A stretch of 64,000 nucleotides of DNA from Maribacter sp. PR1 (GCF_028464145.1 NZ_JAQPCG010000005.1:248001-312000), one strand, 5' to 3'. Numbered from the stretch's first letter, positions 33,359 through 43,071 are shown. A program made the numbers and translations. Notes: generated from the letters alone by a model not told the origin.

Positions 33359-34642
33359 TTAATTGCCCTTATAAATTACGCCATCCTTCATCACAAAAGG
33401 CGTTTGTCTCATAGCTTCGATATTTTTAAAAGGATTGCCCTTAACGGCAATGATATCGGCTAAAAAGCCTTTTTTTAATTGCCCCAATTGATTCAAATGG
33501 AATATTGCGGCATTTCCACTGGTCGCAGAAACCAAAACATCTTGCGGCTTCATCCCATACTCGACCATCAACTCCATCTCCCGATAGTTTTCTCCATGGG
33601 TAAAGACACCCACATCCCCACCAAAAACAATTTGTACTCCCGATTCAAGCGCTAGCTTAAATGATTTTTTCTTTTGCGTAATACGTTCCGGTTCAGGGTC
33701 CTTCCCTTTGTCCCACCCTCGATATCGGGTAATTGCATCCCCGGCAGCCAGGGTAGGGCAAAGGCCAATGCCTTTTTCTTTCATCAGTTTAAATATTTCC
33801 AAGGTTCCTCCGTCTCCATGCTCAATGGTTTCTACGCCACCCAGAATGGCTCTTTTCATACCTTCTGGGGTACCGGCGTGCGCTACCACATATTTTCCCG
33901 CACTTTCGGCGGTTTCCACCATGGCATCGATTTCTTCCTGTAAAAAGGTAGGCTGGGAATCCGCTCCGGGCGTCCAGCGATAGTCGGCATATATTTTTAT
34001 CAGGTCGGCTCCGTTGCCCATTTGCGTTCTTACGGTTTTTATTGCTTCTTCTTTTCCGCTAATGGGCTCCGCTCCCAAGGTAACAGTGACACCATCATGA
34101 AAACCTTTTGGGCCGTATGCCCCTGTGGCCACAATGGCGGGACCTGCTACCAATAATCTTGGGCCTACAATGATTGCGTCCTCAATGGTCTTTTTTAAAT
34201 AGACATCGGTATATCCGGCACCTTCCGCGCCCAAATCGCGCATGGTCGTGATACCGGCCATCAGGGAGTTTTTTGCATGTACGGAACCCCGTATGGCACG
34301 CTCAACCGGCGATTCCTTGAGCACTTGGTCGTTCCAATCCGTTTCATTATACGGATGTAATAAAAGATGTGAATGCCCCTCTATAATGCCGGGCATTAGC
34401 GTTGTACCGGCCAAATCGATTTCTTGTGTTCCCTTGGGTTTTTTGAGACCGCTCAATGCACCAGTAAAGGTTATGGTAGTACCTTCCACCAATACCACCC
34501 AATTTTCATGGATATCGGTTCCGTCAAAAACACGGTCGGGTTTCAAAAGGGTCTGTGCATAACTTTGGGTAAGGAAGAAAAGCAATAGTAAGGTCCAAAT
34601 TCTTATAGATTTAATTGTTCGCTGCATGTTGTGCAATTTCAT
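33359..34642 (-). CDS. Exported metal-dependent amidohydrolase 1
   Basis: A 427-residue amidohydrolase with a signal peptide (IRIWTLLLLFFLTQSYAQ). Metal ligands: His90 and His92 (GIIEGHSHLLLH), a Lys at ADLIKIY, His in VVAHAGTP, His in ETIEHGDGG, and Asp in VFGGDVGVFT; the C-terminal GFLADIIAVKGNPF is typical of imidazolonepropionase/prolidase-like members. Such enzymes hydrolyse cyclic amides or Xaa-Pro type peptides in the periplasm. The first ATG (34642) overlaps the upstream gene by 32 nt; ATG 34627 is an alternative with 17 nt overlap. It is the last of three consecutive amidohydrolase genes. Confidence 0.9.
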   Translation of the reverse strand: MKLHNMQRTIKSIRIWTLLLLFFLTQSYAQTLLKPDRVFDGTDIHENWVVLVEGTTITFTGALSGLKKPKGTQEIDLAGTTLMPGIIEGHSHLLLHPYNETDWNDQVLKESPVERAIRGSVHAKNSLMAGITTMRDLGAEGAGYTDVYLKKTIEDAIIVGPRLLVAGPAIVATGAYGPKGFHDGVTVTLGAEPISGKEEAIKTVRTQMGNGADLIKIYADYRWTPGADSQPTFLQEEIDAMVETAESAGKYVVAHAGTPEGMKRAILGGVETIEHGDGGTLEIFKLMKEKGIGLCPTLAAGDAITRYRGWDKGKDPEPERITQKKKSFKLALESGVQIVFGGDVGVFTHGENYREMELMVEYGMKPQDVLVSATSGNAAIFHLNQLGQLKKGFLADIIAVKGNPFKNIEAMRQTPFVMKDGVIYKGN

Positions 34643-35984
34643 TTAGTTTTTCCTCAATCATTTCCTTGGACAAGTACTGTCCTTTGACGATAACACCTTC
34701 GTTATGCTGCAAGGTGGATAGCTTTTCCAATGGATTTTCATTTAGTAATATTAAATCAGCGGACAAACCCTCCTTGACTTCACCATATTCATCCCTGGCA
34801 TCAAAAAATGTAGCCGGATTGATGGTCCCTGCCTGAATAATTTCCAAAGGAGTCATTCCGGCACCTCGCATTCCTGCAATTTCATGCTGAATGGAAAAGC
34901 CCGGTACGTTAAACAATTGAGGGGCATCAGAACCTAGCAAGATTCCCTGTCCGTTTTCCTGTAATTTTTTGATGAATTTTTTACGGATGGCGTCAAACTG
35001 CTGCCATTGTGCTTCCGTAAAATTTTTGTCCTCCATGTAGCTATTCTTGGTATTCCGCCAATTGTCCAAGGTGGTTTTGGGCATGTATTTCATTTCGGGC
35101 TGACTGAGTAATTCATCTGCCGAAATTGGGGCGAACCATCTTTCAAAAAGGCTTTGGGTAGGTACGATCCAAACCGCATTCTCTTTGGAGAGTGCTACAA
35201 GTTCATCAATTTTGGTGGTATCGGCCAAAGGTGTAAATGCATATCCAAAGAATCCATTATCGCTAGGATTTACATTCGCTGATTCTGGAACGAGTCCCTC
35301 CAAAAATCCGTCCACATGATCAATGGAGGCGTATTTGCTTTCCAAGGCATGGCGAATCCCTACATCGACCGGAACATGCCCTGCAAATGGAAGACCTACG
35401 CTGTTGGCGGTCTCCACCACTTGGTCAAACACCTCCCGTTGTATTCCCGGATGTATCTTTAAAAAATTGTAACCGTCTTTTTGATATTGCGTTACCTTTT
35501 CAATGGCTTCCTCTTTTGAGGTTACGGAGTTTCCATTTAAAGAAGGACTTGAAGTATAAATTCTGGGACTCAATAAGTTTCCGTTAGCTGCCTTTTCCCT
35601 TAATTCCAAGTGTAACGGATTTCCAAGCATTCCTCGAATAGTTGTTACGCCGTTGGACAGGTACAAAAACAAGGTTTCGTTGATACGCTCCTCACCGACT
35701 TCAGGAGGCGGGATATGAGCGTGCATTTCTGCAAGACCTGGCATGAGATATTTCCCAGACCCATTGATCACTGTTTTAAAAAGTGAGGTGTCCACAGTTT
35801 TTTTGGAGATGGAACGTATCCGACCTGAATCGATAACCACGTAGCTATTTTTCAATACCGAACCGTCCGTGACATTGATAATGGAAATATCGGAAATTAG
35901 GATATCTTTTTTGGTCTGGATTTGATTTCCAACATTACAGGCAACCAAAAAAATCAAAAACACAAAGTATCGTATTGTTTTCAT
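34611..35984 (-). CDS. Amidohydrolase lipoprotein 2
   Basis: A 457-residue lipoprotein (lipobox LVAC, Cys16) of the amidohydrolase superfamily: ISDISIINVTDGSVLKNSYV lead, metal ligands His88 and His90 (GLAEMHAHIPPPE), YNFLKIHPG with the Lys-equivalent, FAGHVPVDVG, ASIDHVDGFLEG and LLGSDAPQLFNVPG, then SADLILLNENPLEK. It is diverged from copy 1 but has the same fold order. It overlaps gene 1 at its 3' end, so translation is coupled, and starts 4 nt after gene 3. Substrate unknown; probably a dipeptidase or cyclic-imide hydrolase. Confidence 0.9.
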   Translation of the reverse strand: MKTIRYFVFLIFLVACNVGNQIQTKKDILISDISIINVTDGSVLKNSYVVIDSGRIRSISKKTVDTSLFKTVINGSGKYLMPGLAEMHAHIPPPEVGEERINETLFLYLSNGVTTIRGMLGNPLHLELREKAANGNLLSPRIYTSSPSLNGNSVTSKEEAIEKVTQYQKDGYNFLKIHPGIQREVFDQVVETANSVGLPFAGHVPVDVGIRHALESKYASIDHVDGFLEGLVPESANVNPSDNGFFGYAFTPLADTTKIDELVALSKENAVWIVPTQSLFERWFAPISADELLSQPEMKYMPKTTLDNWRNTKNSYMEDKNFTEAQWQQFDAIRKKFIKKLQENGQGILLGSDAPQLFNVPGFSIQHEIAGMRGAGMTPLEIIQAGTINPATFFDARDEYGEVKEGLSADLILLNENPLEKLSTLQHNEGVIVKGQYLSKEMIEEKLNEIAQHAANN

Positions 35985-35988
35985 ACCA

Positions 35989-37398
35989 TTAATTGGTTAT
36001 TATTTGTTCCAAGGATTCTTTGGTGAATTTTTCACCGTGTTTAAGCACCATAAAAATATTCCGGGTGTTCTTGATATTTTTGAGGGGGTTGTTATCCAAA
36101 ATCACAATATCGGCCACTTTGCCGGATTCTAAAGTTCCGTAGTCCGACGTTTGTTTTAGGAATTTGGCTCCATTATAGGCCGAAGCCTTTAAGGCATCCA
36201 ATGGAGATATTCCTGTATCTACCATAGCCTCCATTTCCTTATGGAGTGATATTCCAGGGTAGATATAGCTGTTAAAAGCACCACTGTCCGAACCTGCCAA
36301 TAAGGAAACCTCATTCTGGTTTAAGGTCAATGCCAATTTTTTGAAAAAGGTGTCCAATACCTTTCGATCTTGTATGGCTTTTTCAGAAGCATTTTTGGCC
36401 CGGTTGATTCGCCCTTCATAGGTTTTTACAATTCCGGGCGACATATATCTTAAATACGCATCCTCGCTATGGTCCACCTCGTCCATATAACTCAGGGTGT
36501 TCCCGATATGCAAGGTAGGTACCACAAACACATTTTTTTGTTTTAGGTGTTCAAACGTTTGCTTGGCCACAGAATCATCATAAGTGGATTGCAGTATCGG
36601 CATGGCATCCCAAAAACCTATCTTGTTGTCTTGAAGTTGTTCGGTAACTACGTCCTCCTGTGAGGAACAACCTTTCATGATGTAGTAGAGATGTTCTACG
36701 GCATCGACTCCTGCATCTATGGTGGATTCCAACGTAGCGGTAAAGGGCATATGTCCCGAGGTAATCAACCCTCTTTTTTCCACAGCGCGAATGGTATTGA
36801 GATAGTTTTCCTCGGAAATCTTACTGTCATAGATTTTGACAAAATCGGTTGGGATGGCTTCGAGAGAATCTAATGCCTCTTCTATATCTGCCTCGTTTTC
36901 TACTTCCAAAGAACCCGCCCAAGTTCCACCGGGGCCATCTATTTTGGGTCCGGAGGTAAAAATGGTGGGTCCAACCATATCATCGTTTTCAATAGCCTTT
37001 TTCCATTGCATGACAGCTGTGGTCAAATCGCCACCGGCATCACGCACCGTGGTGATTCCATTGGCAATGAAGAGTCCTAAAAAACGTTTGTTGGCTTCAA
37101 TTAGGGAGTCGCCCCCGCGAAAATGCACGTGGTTGTCCCAAAATCCGGGTAAAATGAATTTTCCGGTGGCATCTACCACATTTTTTGCGGTGGAGTTTTC
37201 ATCGGCCTTATCATAGGATACTTTGGCAATTTGACCATCGGAAATATAGATATCGCCAACAACGACGGAGCCATCTTCAAGGTTTATGATATTTCCCCCT
37301 TTTAAAAGGGTATCATAGAAAACCTTTTTTTCTGCTTCACAGCTTATCAGCACCAAAAACAACATTCCGATACCTAGTAAGGAAAAACTGTATCTCAT
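35989..37398 (-). CDS. Amidohydrolase lipoprotein 3
   Basis: A 469-residue lipoprotein (lipobox LISC, Cys20) of the amidohydrolase superfamily and first gene of the three: LLKGGNIINLEDGSVVVGDI lead, metal ligands His90 and His92 (GFWDNHVHFRGGD), TDFVKIYDSKI with the carbamylated-Lys position, ITSGHMPFTAT, DAVEHLYYIM and SLLAGSDSGAFNSYIYPG, ending VADIVILDNNPLKNIKNTRN. It is closest in layout to copy 2. It lies 38 nt upstream-to-downstream from the CDP-alcohol phosphatidyltransferase gene, with no terminator between, so it may share its transcript. Confidence 0.9.
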   Translation of the reverse strand: MRYSFSLLGIGMLFLVLISCEAEKKVFYDTLLKGGNIINLEDGSVVVGDIYISDGQIAKVSYDKADENSTAKNVVDATGKFILPGFWDNHVHFRGGDSLIEANKRFLGLFIANGITTVRDAGGDLTTAVMQWKKAIENDDMVGPTIFTSGPKIDGPGGTWAGSLEVENEADIEEALDSLEAIPTDFVKIYDSKISEENYLNTIRAVEKRGLITSGHMPFTATLESTIDAGVDAVEHLYYIMKGCSSQEDVVTEQLQDNKIGFWDAMPILQSTYDDSVAKQTFEHLKQKNVFVVPTLHIGNTLSYMDEVDHSEDAYLRYMSPGIVKTYEGRINRAKNASEKAIQDRKVLDTFFKKLALTLNQNEVSLLAGSDSGAFNSYIYPGISLHKEMEAMVDTGISPLDALKASAYNGAKFLKQTSDYGTLESGKVADIVILDNNPLKNIKNTRNIFMVLKHGEKFTKESLEQIITN

Positions 37399-37436
37399 CA
37401 GCTAAAAAATAAATTGAATACGGAAGGTAAAAAGAA

Positions 37437-38204
37437 TTAGCGATTCAGTAATCGCCTAATCAGGATAAATATAAATATCATAATGGAATAGCCTATGAAA
37501 AAGGGAATGATATACTGCTGCCAGCCCCATGTAAACATAAGACCAATGAGTAATAGTTGAAAACCCAATCCAAATGAGGAAACCCCAGTCATAAACCATT
37601 TTGGAAATAGTTTGCCTTTGGCCGCATTTTTATCCAACCTGTAGATAATGGAATCAAAAGTACCATAGCACAGGAAATATATTCTAAACATGGAGTTTAC
37701 CATTTTCTGGCTTTCCCCTTTAAGTGCATTGGGGCTTTTATTTTCAAAAATACGACTCGTGGTATCTCCATTATGCCTATTACGTAAAATGACATAGTAG
37801 TAATTGTAGAGGGTACCCTGCAATTGCAGGCAAATAAATGATATTACCGTAAGCAGTAAGGAACCATCTGTGATGTACCAGATAGCCAAGAACAGGATTA
37901 GGTTTAAGATAATATCGGATATCGAATCTAAATACCTTCCCGTATGTGAAGGTGTGTTTTTAGCCCTTGCCAATTCTCCATCGGCTGCATCTAAAATTGA
38001 TTTTAAAATCAAAAACAGCAACGCCAATCCGTAGTATTCATTGAGTAGGAGCACTATTGCCGTTATACCACTTAAGACAAAGGCAAAGGTAATATGGATA
38101 GGGGTGATAGAGGTTGTTTTTATTACTTGAACCAGTTGAAAGGCGACTGATCTTCCGTAATCCGATAAATCTAAAAAACGATGTTCTTCAGGTAATTTGG
38201 ACAT
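37437..38204 (-). CDS. CDP-alcohol phosphatidyltransferase family protein
   Basis: A 255-residue membrane enzyme. The diagnostic DG-x2-AR-x8-G-x3-D-x3-D motif is DAADGELARAKNTPSHTG followed by RYLDSISD (about 79-105), which binds Mg2+ and the CDP-alcohol. Six hydrophobic spans follow the family pattern (THITFAFVLSGITAIVLL region to FIGYSIMIFIFILI). It joins a CDP-activated alcohol or lipid to a second alcohol in phospholipid synthesis. The partner cannot be read. ATG 38204 (MSKLPEEHRF) is preferred over an upstream ATG at 38246. The amidohydrolase genes follow on the same strand. Confidence 0.87.
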   Translation of the reverse strand: MSKLPEEHRFLDLSDYGRSVAFQLVQVIKTTSITPIHITFAFVLSGITAIVLLLNEYYGLALLFLILKSILDAADGELARAKNTPSHTGRYLDSISDIILNLILFLAIWYITDGSLLLTVISFICLQLQGTLYNYYYVILRNRHNGDTTSRIFENKSPNALKGESQKMVNSMFRIYFLCYGTFDSIIYRLDKNAAKGKLFPKWFMTGVSSFGLGFQLLLIGLMFTWGWQQYIIPFFIGYSIMIFIFILIRRLLNR

Positions 38205-38343
38205 TTTATTAATAGTATCTGATTGAAATGTCAATAACGGGAACACGCTAGCTCGTCATATCAAACAAACACGGTGTAAAAATAGGGCTTTATACAGTTT
38301 AATCGATATCATTCATGTGCTTTTATGAGAAAAGAAGATGATG

Positions 38344-38925
38344 TTACCTTCCACCTCCGTTTCTATATTTAATGTTTTCACTGCAATGTTGTATTATTTC
38401 GCTGACGCGCTTTTGCCTCGTTTCTTCACGCTTTGCCTGATTCAACCAATAGAGATAACTTTTTTGTTGCCCTCTGGTGAAGTTCTGGAAGTTTTTGAAA
38501 GCCTTTTTGTTACTATTGAATGCGGACTGTAGGTCTTCTGGAATCTTTCCGGCTTCTACGTCGTCCAAAGCCATCCATGAACCATTTTTCTTGGCAATTC
38601 GGATTGCTTCGAGTCCGGCCTTGTGCATAAGACCCTCCGCTTTTAGAACCTTGATATATTCCTTATTCACTTTACTCCATACACTTTTTGGCTTTCTAGG
38701 GCAGAAATATTGTCTTCGTTTACCATCGCCCAAACTTTTTACCGTGCTATCGATCCAACCATAACACAAGGCAACCTTTACCGCTTCTTCCCACCGCATA
38801 CTATCATTCTCATGTGCAACCTTGAAAAATATCAAATGAATGCCCTCATGCTTGGAATGGTTGATATGTAACCATTCCCTAAATTCCGTGTCATTTTTAA
38901 AATATAGTTCAGGTATTTTTAGCAT
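38344..38925 (-). CDS. YdeI/OmpD-associated family protein
   Basis: A 193-residue cytoplasmic protein: LYFKNDTEFREWLHINHSKH, WEEAVKVALCYGWIDSTVKS (about 53-72), KRRQYFCPRKPKSVWSKVNK (about 78-97) and a C-terminal helical Lys-rich region with FKNFQNFTRGQQKSYLYWL. These segments match the YdeI/OmpD-associated (bacteriocin-protection) family, whose biochemical role is not settled. ATG 38925 is preferred to an upstream ATG at 38964. It is a single gene, divergent from the large ThuA lipoprotein. Confidence 0.88.
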   Translation of the reverse strand: MLKIPELYFKNDTEFREWLHINHSKHEGIHLIFFKVAHENDSMRWEEAVKVALCYGWIDSTVKSLGDGKRRQYFCPRKPKSVWSKVNKEYIKVLKAEGLMHKAGLEAIRIAKKNGSWMALDDVEAGKIPEDLQSAFNSNKKAFKNFQNFTRGQQKSYLYWLNQAKREETRQKRVSEIIQHCSENIKYRNGGGR

Positions 38926-38981
38926 ATAGTCTTTTTTCAATGTTAAAATATACGTAAAATACAATTTTAGCCTATAAACAA

Positions 38982-39012
38982 TTGGTTCATAAGCTTGCGA
39001 AACCTATTTTTG
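38982..39012 (+). promoter_or_regulatory. Flavobacterial promoter of the ThuA-PQQ gene
   Basis: TTG (38982-38984), a 20-nt spacer, then TATTTTTG (39005-39012), a full match to the flavobacterial -33 TTG / -7 TAnnTTTG pattern, 35 nt before the start codon at 39048. Confidence 0.6.
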
Positions 39013-39047
39013 AGGTTTAGTAAACCAACAAACAACAAAATTTACGT

Positions 39048-42000
39048 ATGAAAAAAGTTTTTAATGCGCTGCTCTTGGGCTTTGCGCTTGTTATTGTCTC
39101 ATGTGGTGGCAATAAACGTGAAGGAGAACCTAAGGTCTTGGTATTCTCCAAAACCATGGGTTTTAAACACGCATCCATTCCCGCAGGAATTGCCGCATTG
39201 CAAAAGATGGGACAAGAAAACGGTTTTGCCGTTGATACGACCAAAAATGCGGAAATGTTTACTGACGACAACTTAAAGCAATACTCTGCTGTGGTTTTCT
39301 TGAGTACCACGGGTAACGTTCTAGATCAATTTCAGGAAGCTGCATTTGAGCGCTACATCCAAGCAGGTGGAGGTTATGTGGGAATACATGCCGCCGCCGA
39401 TACGGAATATGACTGGGGTTGGTATAACGACCTCGCAGGAGCCCAGTTCTTGAGTCACCCCAGGGGAACCCCCAACGCAGATTTCATCATCAAGGACAAA
39501 AACTTTATCGCTACCGAGTTTTTTACGGATACCGTTTGGAACAGAGACGATGAATTATACAATTATAAGAATATCAATGATGATATTAATGTGCTGATAA
39601 CATTGGACGAATCGAGTTATGAAGGTGGCCAAAATGGCGATTATCATCCCATTGCATGGTACCATGATTTTGATGGGGGTCGTTCTTTTTATACGGGTGC
39701 CGGACATACAGATGAGAGCTTTTCCGAAGATTTATTTCTAAAGCATGTTTTGGGCGGAATCAAATATGCCATTGGAGAGAATGAACTTTTGGATTATTCC
39801 AAAGTGACATCACAAATACCTCCTGACACAGATCGTTTTTCAAAAGTAATCTTATCAGAAGGTCAATTTTTTGAACCTACAGAAATGGCCGTTTTACCCA
39901 ATAATGATGTGTTGATTGCACAAAGAAGGGGTGAAATCGTACTTTTTAATGATGAAACCCAAGAATTAAAGGAAGTTGCCAAATTGGATGTCTATTGGAA
40001 AACTCTGGAAACTCCAGGTGTTAATGCAGAGGAAGGTGTTATGGGTTTACAGAAAGACCCCGATTACGCCAATAACAACTGGATTTATGTTTATTATGCC
40101 CCTACTGGGGATAAATGGATAAATCGTCTGTCCCGTTTCAAGTATGCCGATGGTAATTTTGACTTGGATTCCGAGCAAACAATACTTGAAATTGATACAC
40201 AAAGGGAAATTTGTTGTCACACTGGAGGTTCAATTGCTTTTGGTCCAGATGATCTTTTGTACTTATCTACGGGAGACAATTCTACACCATTTAATGAGCG
40301 TGGTGTAAAGTATGTAAACAATGGCTTTGCTCCATTGAACGATATCCCGGGACATGAACAATTTGATGCACGCAGAAGTTCTGGAAATACGAACGATTTA
40401 CGGGGTAAAATTCTTAGGATAAAGGTGAACGAGGATGGTAGTTATGACATTCCGGAAGGAAATCTTTTCCCTGTTGGAATGGAGAAAACAAGACCGGAAA
40501 TCTATACTATGGGACATAGAAACCCATATAGGATTTCCGTGGATGTTAAGAGAGGCTATTTATATTGGGGAGATGTAGGACCCGATGCTAGAGCAGATAG
40601 CTTGGAAACCAGAGGACCAAGAGGATATGATGAAATGAACCAGGCGCGTAAGCCCGGTAACTTTGGTTGGCCTCTGTTTATTGGTGATAACTATGCGTAT
40701 AGGGAATATAATTATGAAACTGGAGAATCCGGGGAAGCATTTGACCCAGAAAAACCGATGAATACCTCAAGGAACAATACAGGGTTAACGGAATTGCCAC
40801 CGGCAATGCCAGCCTATGTTTTTTATCCCTATGATGAATCTAGTAGGTTTCCTCAGACTACAACAGGTGGTAGAAATGCTATGGCCGGGCCAACCTATTA
40901 TTCTGATTTATATCCTGGTGGGGAAAAAATGCCCGATTACTACGATGGTAAGGTTATTATTTACGATTGGATGCGTGGATGGATGTTCGCTGTGCATTTA
41001 GACAAAGATGGAAGTTTCTATAAAATGGAGCCTTTTGCTCCAGAGGTTAAATTGAACAACCTTATAGATATGGAGATGGGCCCGGATGGAAGGGTATATC
41101 TTTTGGAGTATGGAAGTGGATGGTTCTCCCAAAATGCCAACTCCGGTTTGTCTTACATCAAATACAATGGAGGAAACAGACCTCCTGTTATCGACAATAT
41201 GATTGTTGAAACCACCTCTGGTAAAACACCTTTGGCCGTAAGTGCTTCAGTGGAAGCCAGTGACAGAGAAGGTGATACCATGTCCTATGTGTGGGATTTT
41301 GGTAATGGTGAGACCAAGGAAACCACGGAACCAAATGTGAACTATACCTATGCCGATGCCGGAGCTTACAACCTTAATGTAACCGTTAAGGATGATAAAG
41401 GCGAGACCATATCAAGTGAAAGCACCAATATCGTTGCCGGAAATTCACGTCCTGAGGTTACTATAAACGTTAAGGGTGGTATGCCTGCATTTTATCTTCC
41501 AGGTCAGAAAATAGATTATGAGGTAAGTGTGACCGACCCGGATGGAGGAACGGTAGATGATGGTAATGTTTTTGTCAGTGTAGATTACTTGGAAGGAATG
41601 GACAAGGTGGCCATGAATTTAGGACATCAACAGGTTTCTGCAGCGGTTACAGGTAAAGCCCTAACGCAGTCCATGGATTGTAAGACCTGTCATAAGGAAG
41701 CAGAAGCTTCTATAGGTCCAAACTACATGGATGTTTCCAAAAAGTACAAGGATAGAAGGGATGCCATGAGTTATCTGCAAACAAGGATAAAAACCGGTGG
41801 AAACGGTGTTTGGGGAGAGGTAACCATGCCCGCACACCCGAAAATCACCGGTGATGAAACCAGACAGATTGCTTTGTATATTCTTTCCCTAGCAGGAGAC
41901 CAGGAGGAGGAAAAGTCACTTCCTTTAAACGGCACTATCACGGCAGAAGCCTCGGCTCCTGGTAATATGTTGGTTTTAACGGCAAGTTATACGGATGAAG

Positions 42001-42437
42001 GAGCAGAAGGGACTATCCCATTGACAGGTTCCAAGTCCGTTGCTATACCGAGTAGTTCCATTCAATTGACAGAAGCCTTGAAAACCAATAATATGCAGGC
42101 CGTATCTTTTGGGGGTAGGGATTTATTGTTGCTGAATTCAGGTATGGGATGGTTTGAACTTGCTGATACTACATTAAAAGGAGTCAATTCGTTGACTTTG
42201 GAAATGGGGTGGCAAAGTGCTCCTAACCTGAGCTTCACATTCGAGATACATGAAAATACGCCTGATGGACCTAAAGTTGGAGAAGCTACAATGCCTGCCC
42301 AATCTGGTGGTCAAGGTACCCAGGTAAGTATTCCGGTTTCAGGAGTATCGGGTGATGGACCTTACTATGTTACCTATAAGGCCGAAGAAGGTAAAGAACG
42401 TACTATGGTAGCTTTAACCGGAGCCATGTTCAAGTAA
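39048..42437 (+). CDS. ThuA / PQQ-type sugar dehydrogenase / PKD / cytochrome c lipoprotein
   Basis: A 1129-residue lipoprotein (lipobox VSC, Cys19). Domains in order: ThuA (about 26-245; LVFSKTMGFKHASIPAGI, GGGYVGIHAAADTEYDWGWY, AWYHDFDGGRSFYTGAGHTD); a six-bladed soluble glucose dehydrogenase-like propeller (about 255-700; DTQREICCHTGGSIAFGP, DLRGKILRIKVNEDGSYDIP, YTMGHRNPYRISVDV); a PKD domain (about 715-800; YVWDFGNGETKE); cytochrome c with CKTCH at 878-882 and a distal Met in VTMPAHPK; and a C-terminal beta domain (about 970-1129) like CBM6. It probably oxidises sugars or their keto forms at the surface and passes electrons through the heme. A terminator follows. Confidence 0.92.
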   Translation: MKKVFNALLLGFALVIVSCGGNKREGEPKVLVFSKTMGFKHASIPAGIAALQKMGQENGFAVDTTKNAEMFTDDNLKQYSAVVFLSTTGNVLDQFQEAAFERYIQAGGGYVGIHAAADTEYDWGWYNDLAGAQFLSHPRGTPNADFIIKDKNFIATEFFTDTVWNRDDELYNYKNINDDINVLITLDESSYEGGQNGDYHPIAWYHDFDGGRSFYTGAGHTDESFSEDLFLKHVLGGIKYAIGENELLDYSKVTSQIPPDTDRFSKVILSEGQFFEPTEMAVLPNNDVLIAQRRGEIVLFNDETQELKEVAKLDVYWKTLETPGVNAEEGVMGLQKDPDYANNNWIYVYYAPTGDKWINRLSRFKYADGNFDLDSEQTILEIDTQREICCHTGGSIAFGPDDLLYLSTGDNSTPFNERGVKYVNNGFAPLNDIPGHEQFDARRSSGNTNDLRGKILRIKVNEDGSYDIPEGNLFPVGMEKTRPEIYTMGHRNPYRISVDVKRGYLYWGDVGPDARADSLETRGPRGYDEMNQARKPGNFGWPLFIGDNYAYREYNYETGESGEAFDPEKPMNTSRNNTGLTELPPAMPAYVFYPYDESSRFPQTTTGGRNAMAGPTYYSDLYPGGEKMPDYYDGKVIIYDWMRGWMFAVHLDKDGSFYKMEPFAPEVKLNNLIDMEMGPDGRVYLLEYGSGWFSQNANSGLSYIKYNGGNRPPVIDNMIVETTSGKTPLAVSASVEASDREGDTMSYVWDFGNGETKETTEPNVNYTYADAGAYNLNVTVKDDKGETISSESTNIVAGNSRPEVTINVKGGMPAFYLPGQKIDYEVSVTDPDGGTVDDGNVFVSVDYLEGMDKVAMNLGHQQVSAAVTGKALTQSMDCKTCHKEAEASIGPNYMDVSKKYKDRRDAMSYLQTRIKTGGNGVWGEVTMPAHPKITGDETRQIALYILSLAGDQEEEKSLPLNGTITAEASAPGNMLVLTASYTDEGAEGTIPLTGSKSVAIPSSSIQLTEALKTNNMQAVSFGGRDLLLLNSGMGWFELADTTLKGVNSLTLEMGWQSAPNLSFTFEIHENTPDGPKVGEATMPAQSGGQGTQVSIPVSGVSGDGPYYVTYKAEEGKERTMVALTGAMFK

Positions 42438-42458
42438 TAGACAATAGGACGTAAAATT

Positions 42459-42485
42459 AAAGCCCGCTTTAAGCGGGCTTTTTTA
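42459..42485 (+). terminator. Rho-independent terminator
   Basis: AAAGCCCGC (42459-42467), five-base loop, GCGGGCTTT (42473-42481) and a T run: a perfect nine-base stem 21 nt after the ThuA-PQQ gene. It can also serve the convergent GAF gene. Confidence 0.88.
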
Positions 42486-42516
42486 TTCAATTTTTTAAAG
42501 AATAGAAGCTAGGCCT

Positions 42517-42984
42517 TTAACTAATTTTCTGACAGATTGCATCCCCAATTTGCATTAAGGACAAAATTTCCTCTTCGGTAAAATCATACGGTACAGGTTT
42601 CGCTATGCCGATGGTACCAAATAATTTCCCATTGTGTGTCAATGGTGCAGCAAGCGACCCTTCTACTTTGGTTTCCTTGGCGGCCGGTCTTGCCACTCCG
42701 GATTCATCGGTTTGGAGGTTACACATTTCTACAGGTTTCATACGTTCAGCTGCTATCCCTGCCATGCCTTTTCCGATTGGAATTGCCGATACCTTGGGGA
42801 TAAGAAAATCAGGGATTCCTTTTTGGGCCTTCAGCTCTAAAATGGATGTGTCCGGTTTTAGAAAATGAAGGGTACCCGTTGAGCAATTAAAGTAATTTAT
42901 AGTTTCTTCTAGTAACGTTTGCCAGTTTATTGTATCCTGATTAAGACGCGTAGCAATACTTTTTGGAATTTTATTTGTGGACAT
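42517..42984 (-). CDS. GAF domain protein
   Basis: A 155-residue cytoplasmic protein that is essentially one GAF domain (about 20-155): INYFNCSTGTLHFLKPDTSI, LELKAQKGIPDFLIPKVSAI, PIGKGMAGIAAERMKPVEMC, GSLAAPLTHNGKLFGTIGIA and FTEEEILSLMQIGDAICQKI. GAF domains bind small ligands such as cyclic nucleotides, heme or 2-oxoglutarate; the ligand here is unknown. An FNR-like dyad (TGAT-N4-ATCA) lies 88 nt upstream at 43072. It is a single gene, convergent with the ThuA-PQQ gene. Confidence 0.85.
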   Translation of the reverse strand: MSTNKIPKSIATRLNQDTINWQTLLEETINYFNCSTGTLHFLKPDTSILELKAQKGIPDFLIPKVSAIPIGKGMAGIAAERMKPVEMCNLQTDESGVARPAAKETKVEGSLAAPLTHNGKLFGTIGIAKPVPYDFTEEEILSLMQIGDAICQKIS

Positions 42985-43071
42985 GTTATGTTGTTTAATT
43001 TGGATAAGGGTGTTGTCGCATTTGTTGCTTCAATGAAGAGCAATTTATCAAAATTTTGTAGAAACGGAATA

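Noticed and set aside
34242-34562. 106-codon plus-strand open frame opposite the first amidohydrolase
   Set aside because: Antisense shadow of a conserved gene; composition not protein-like.
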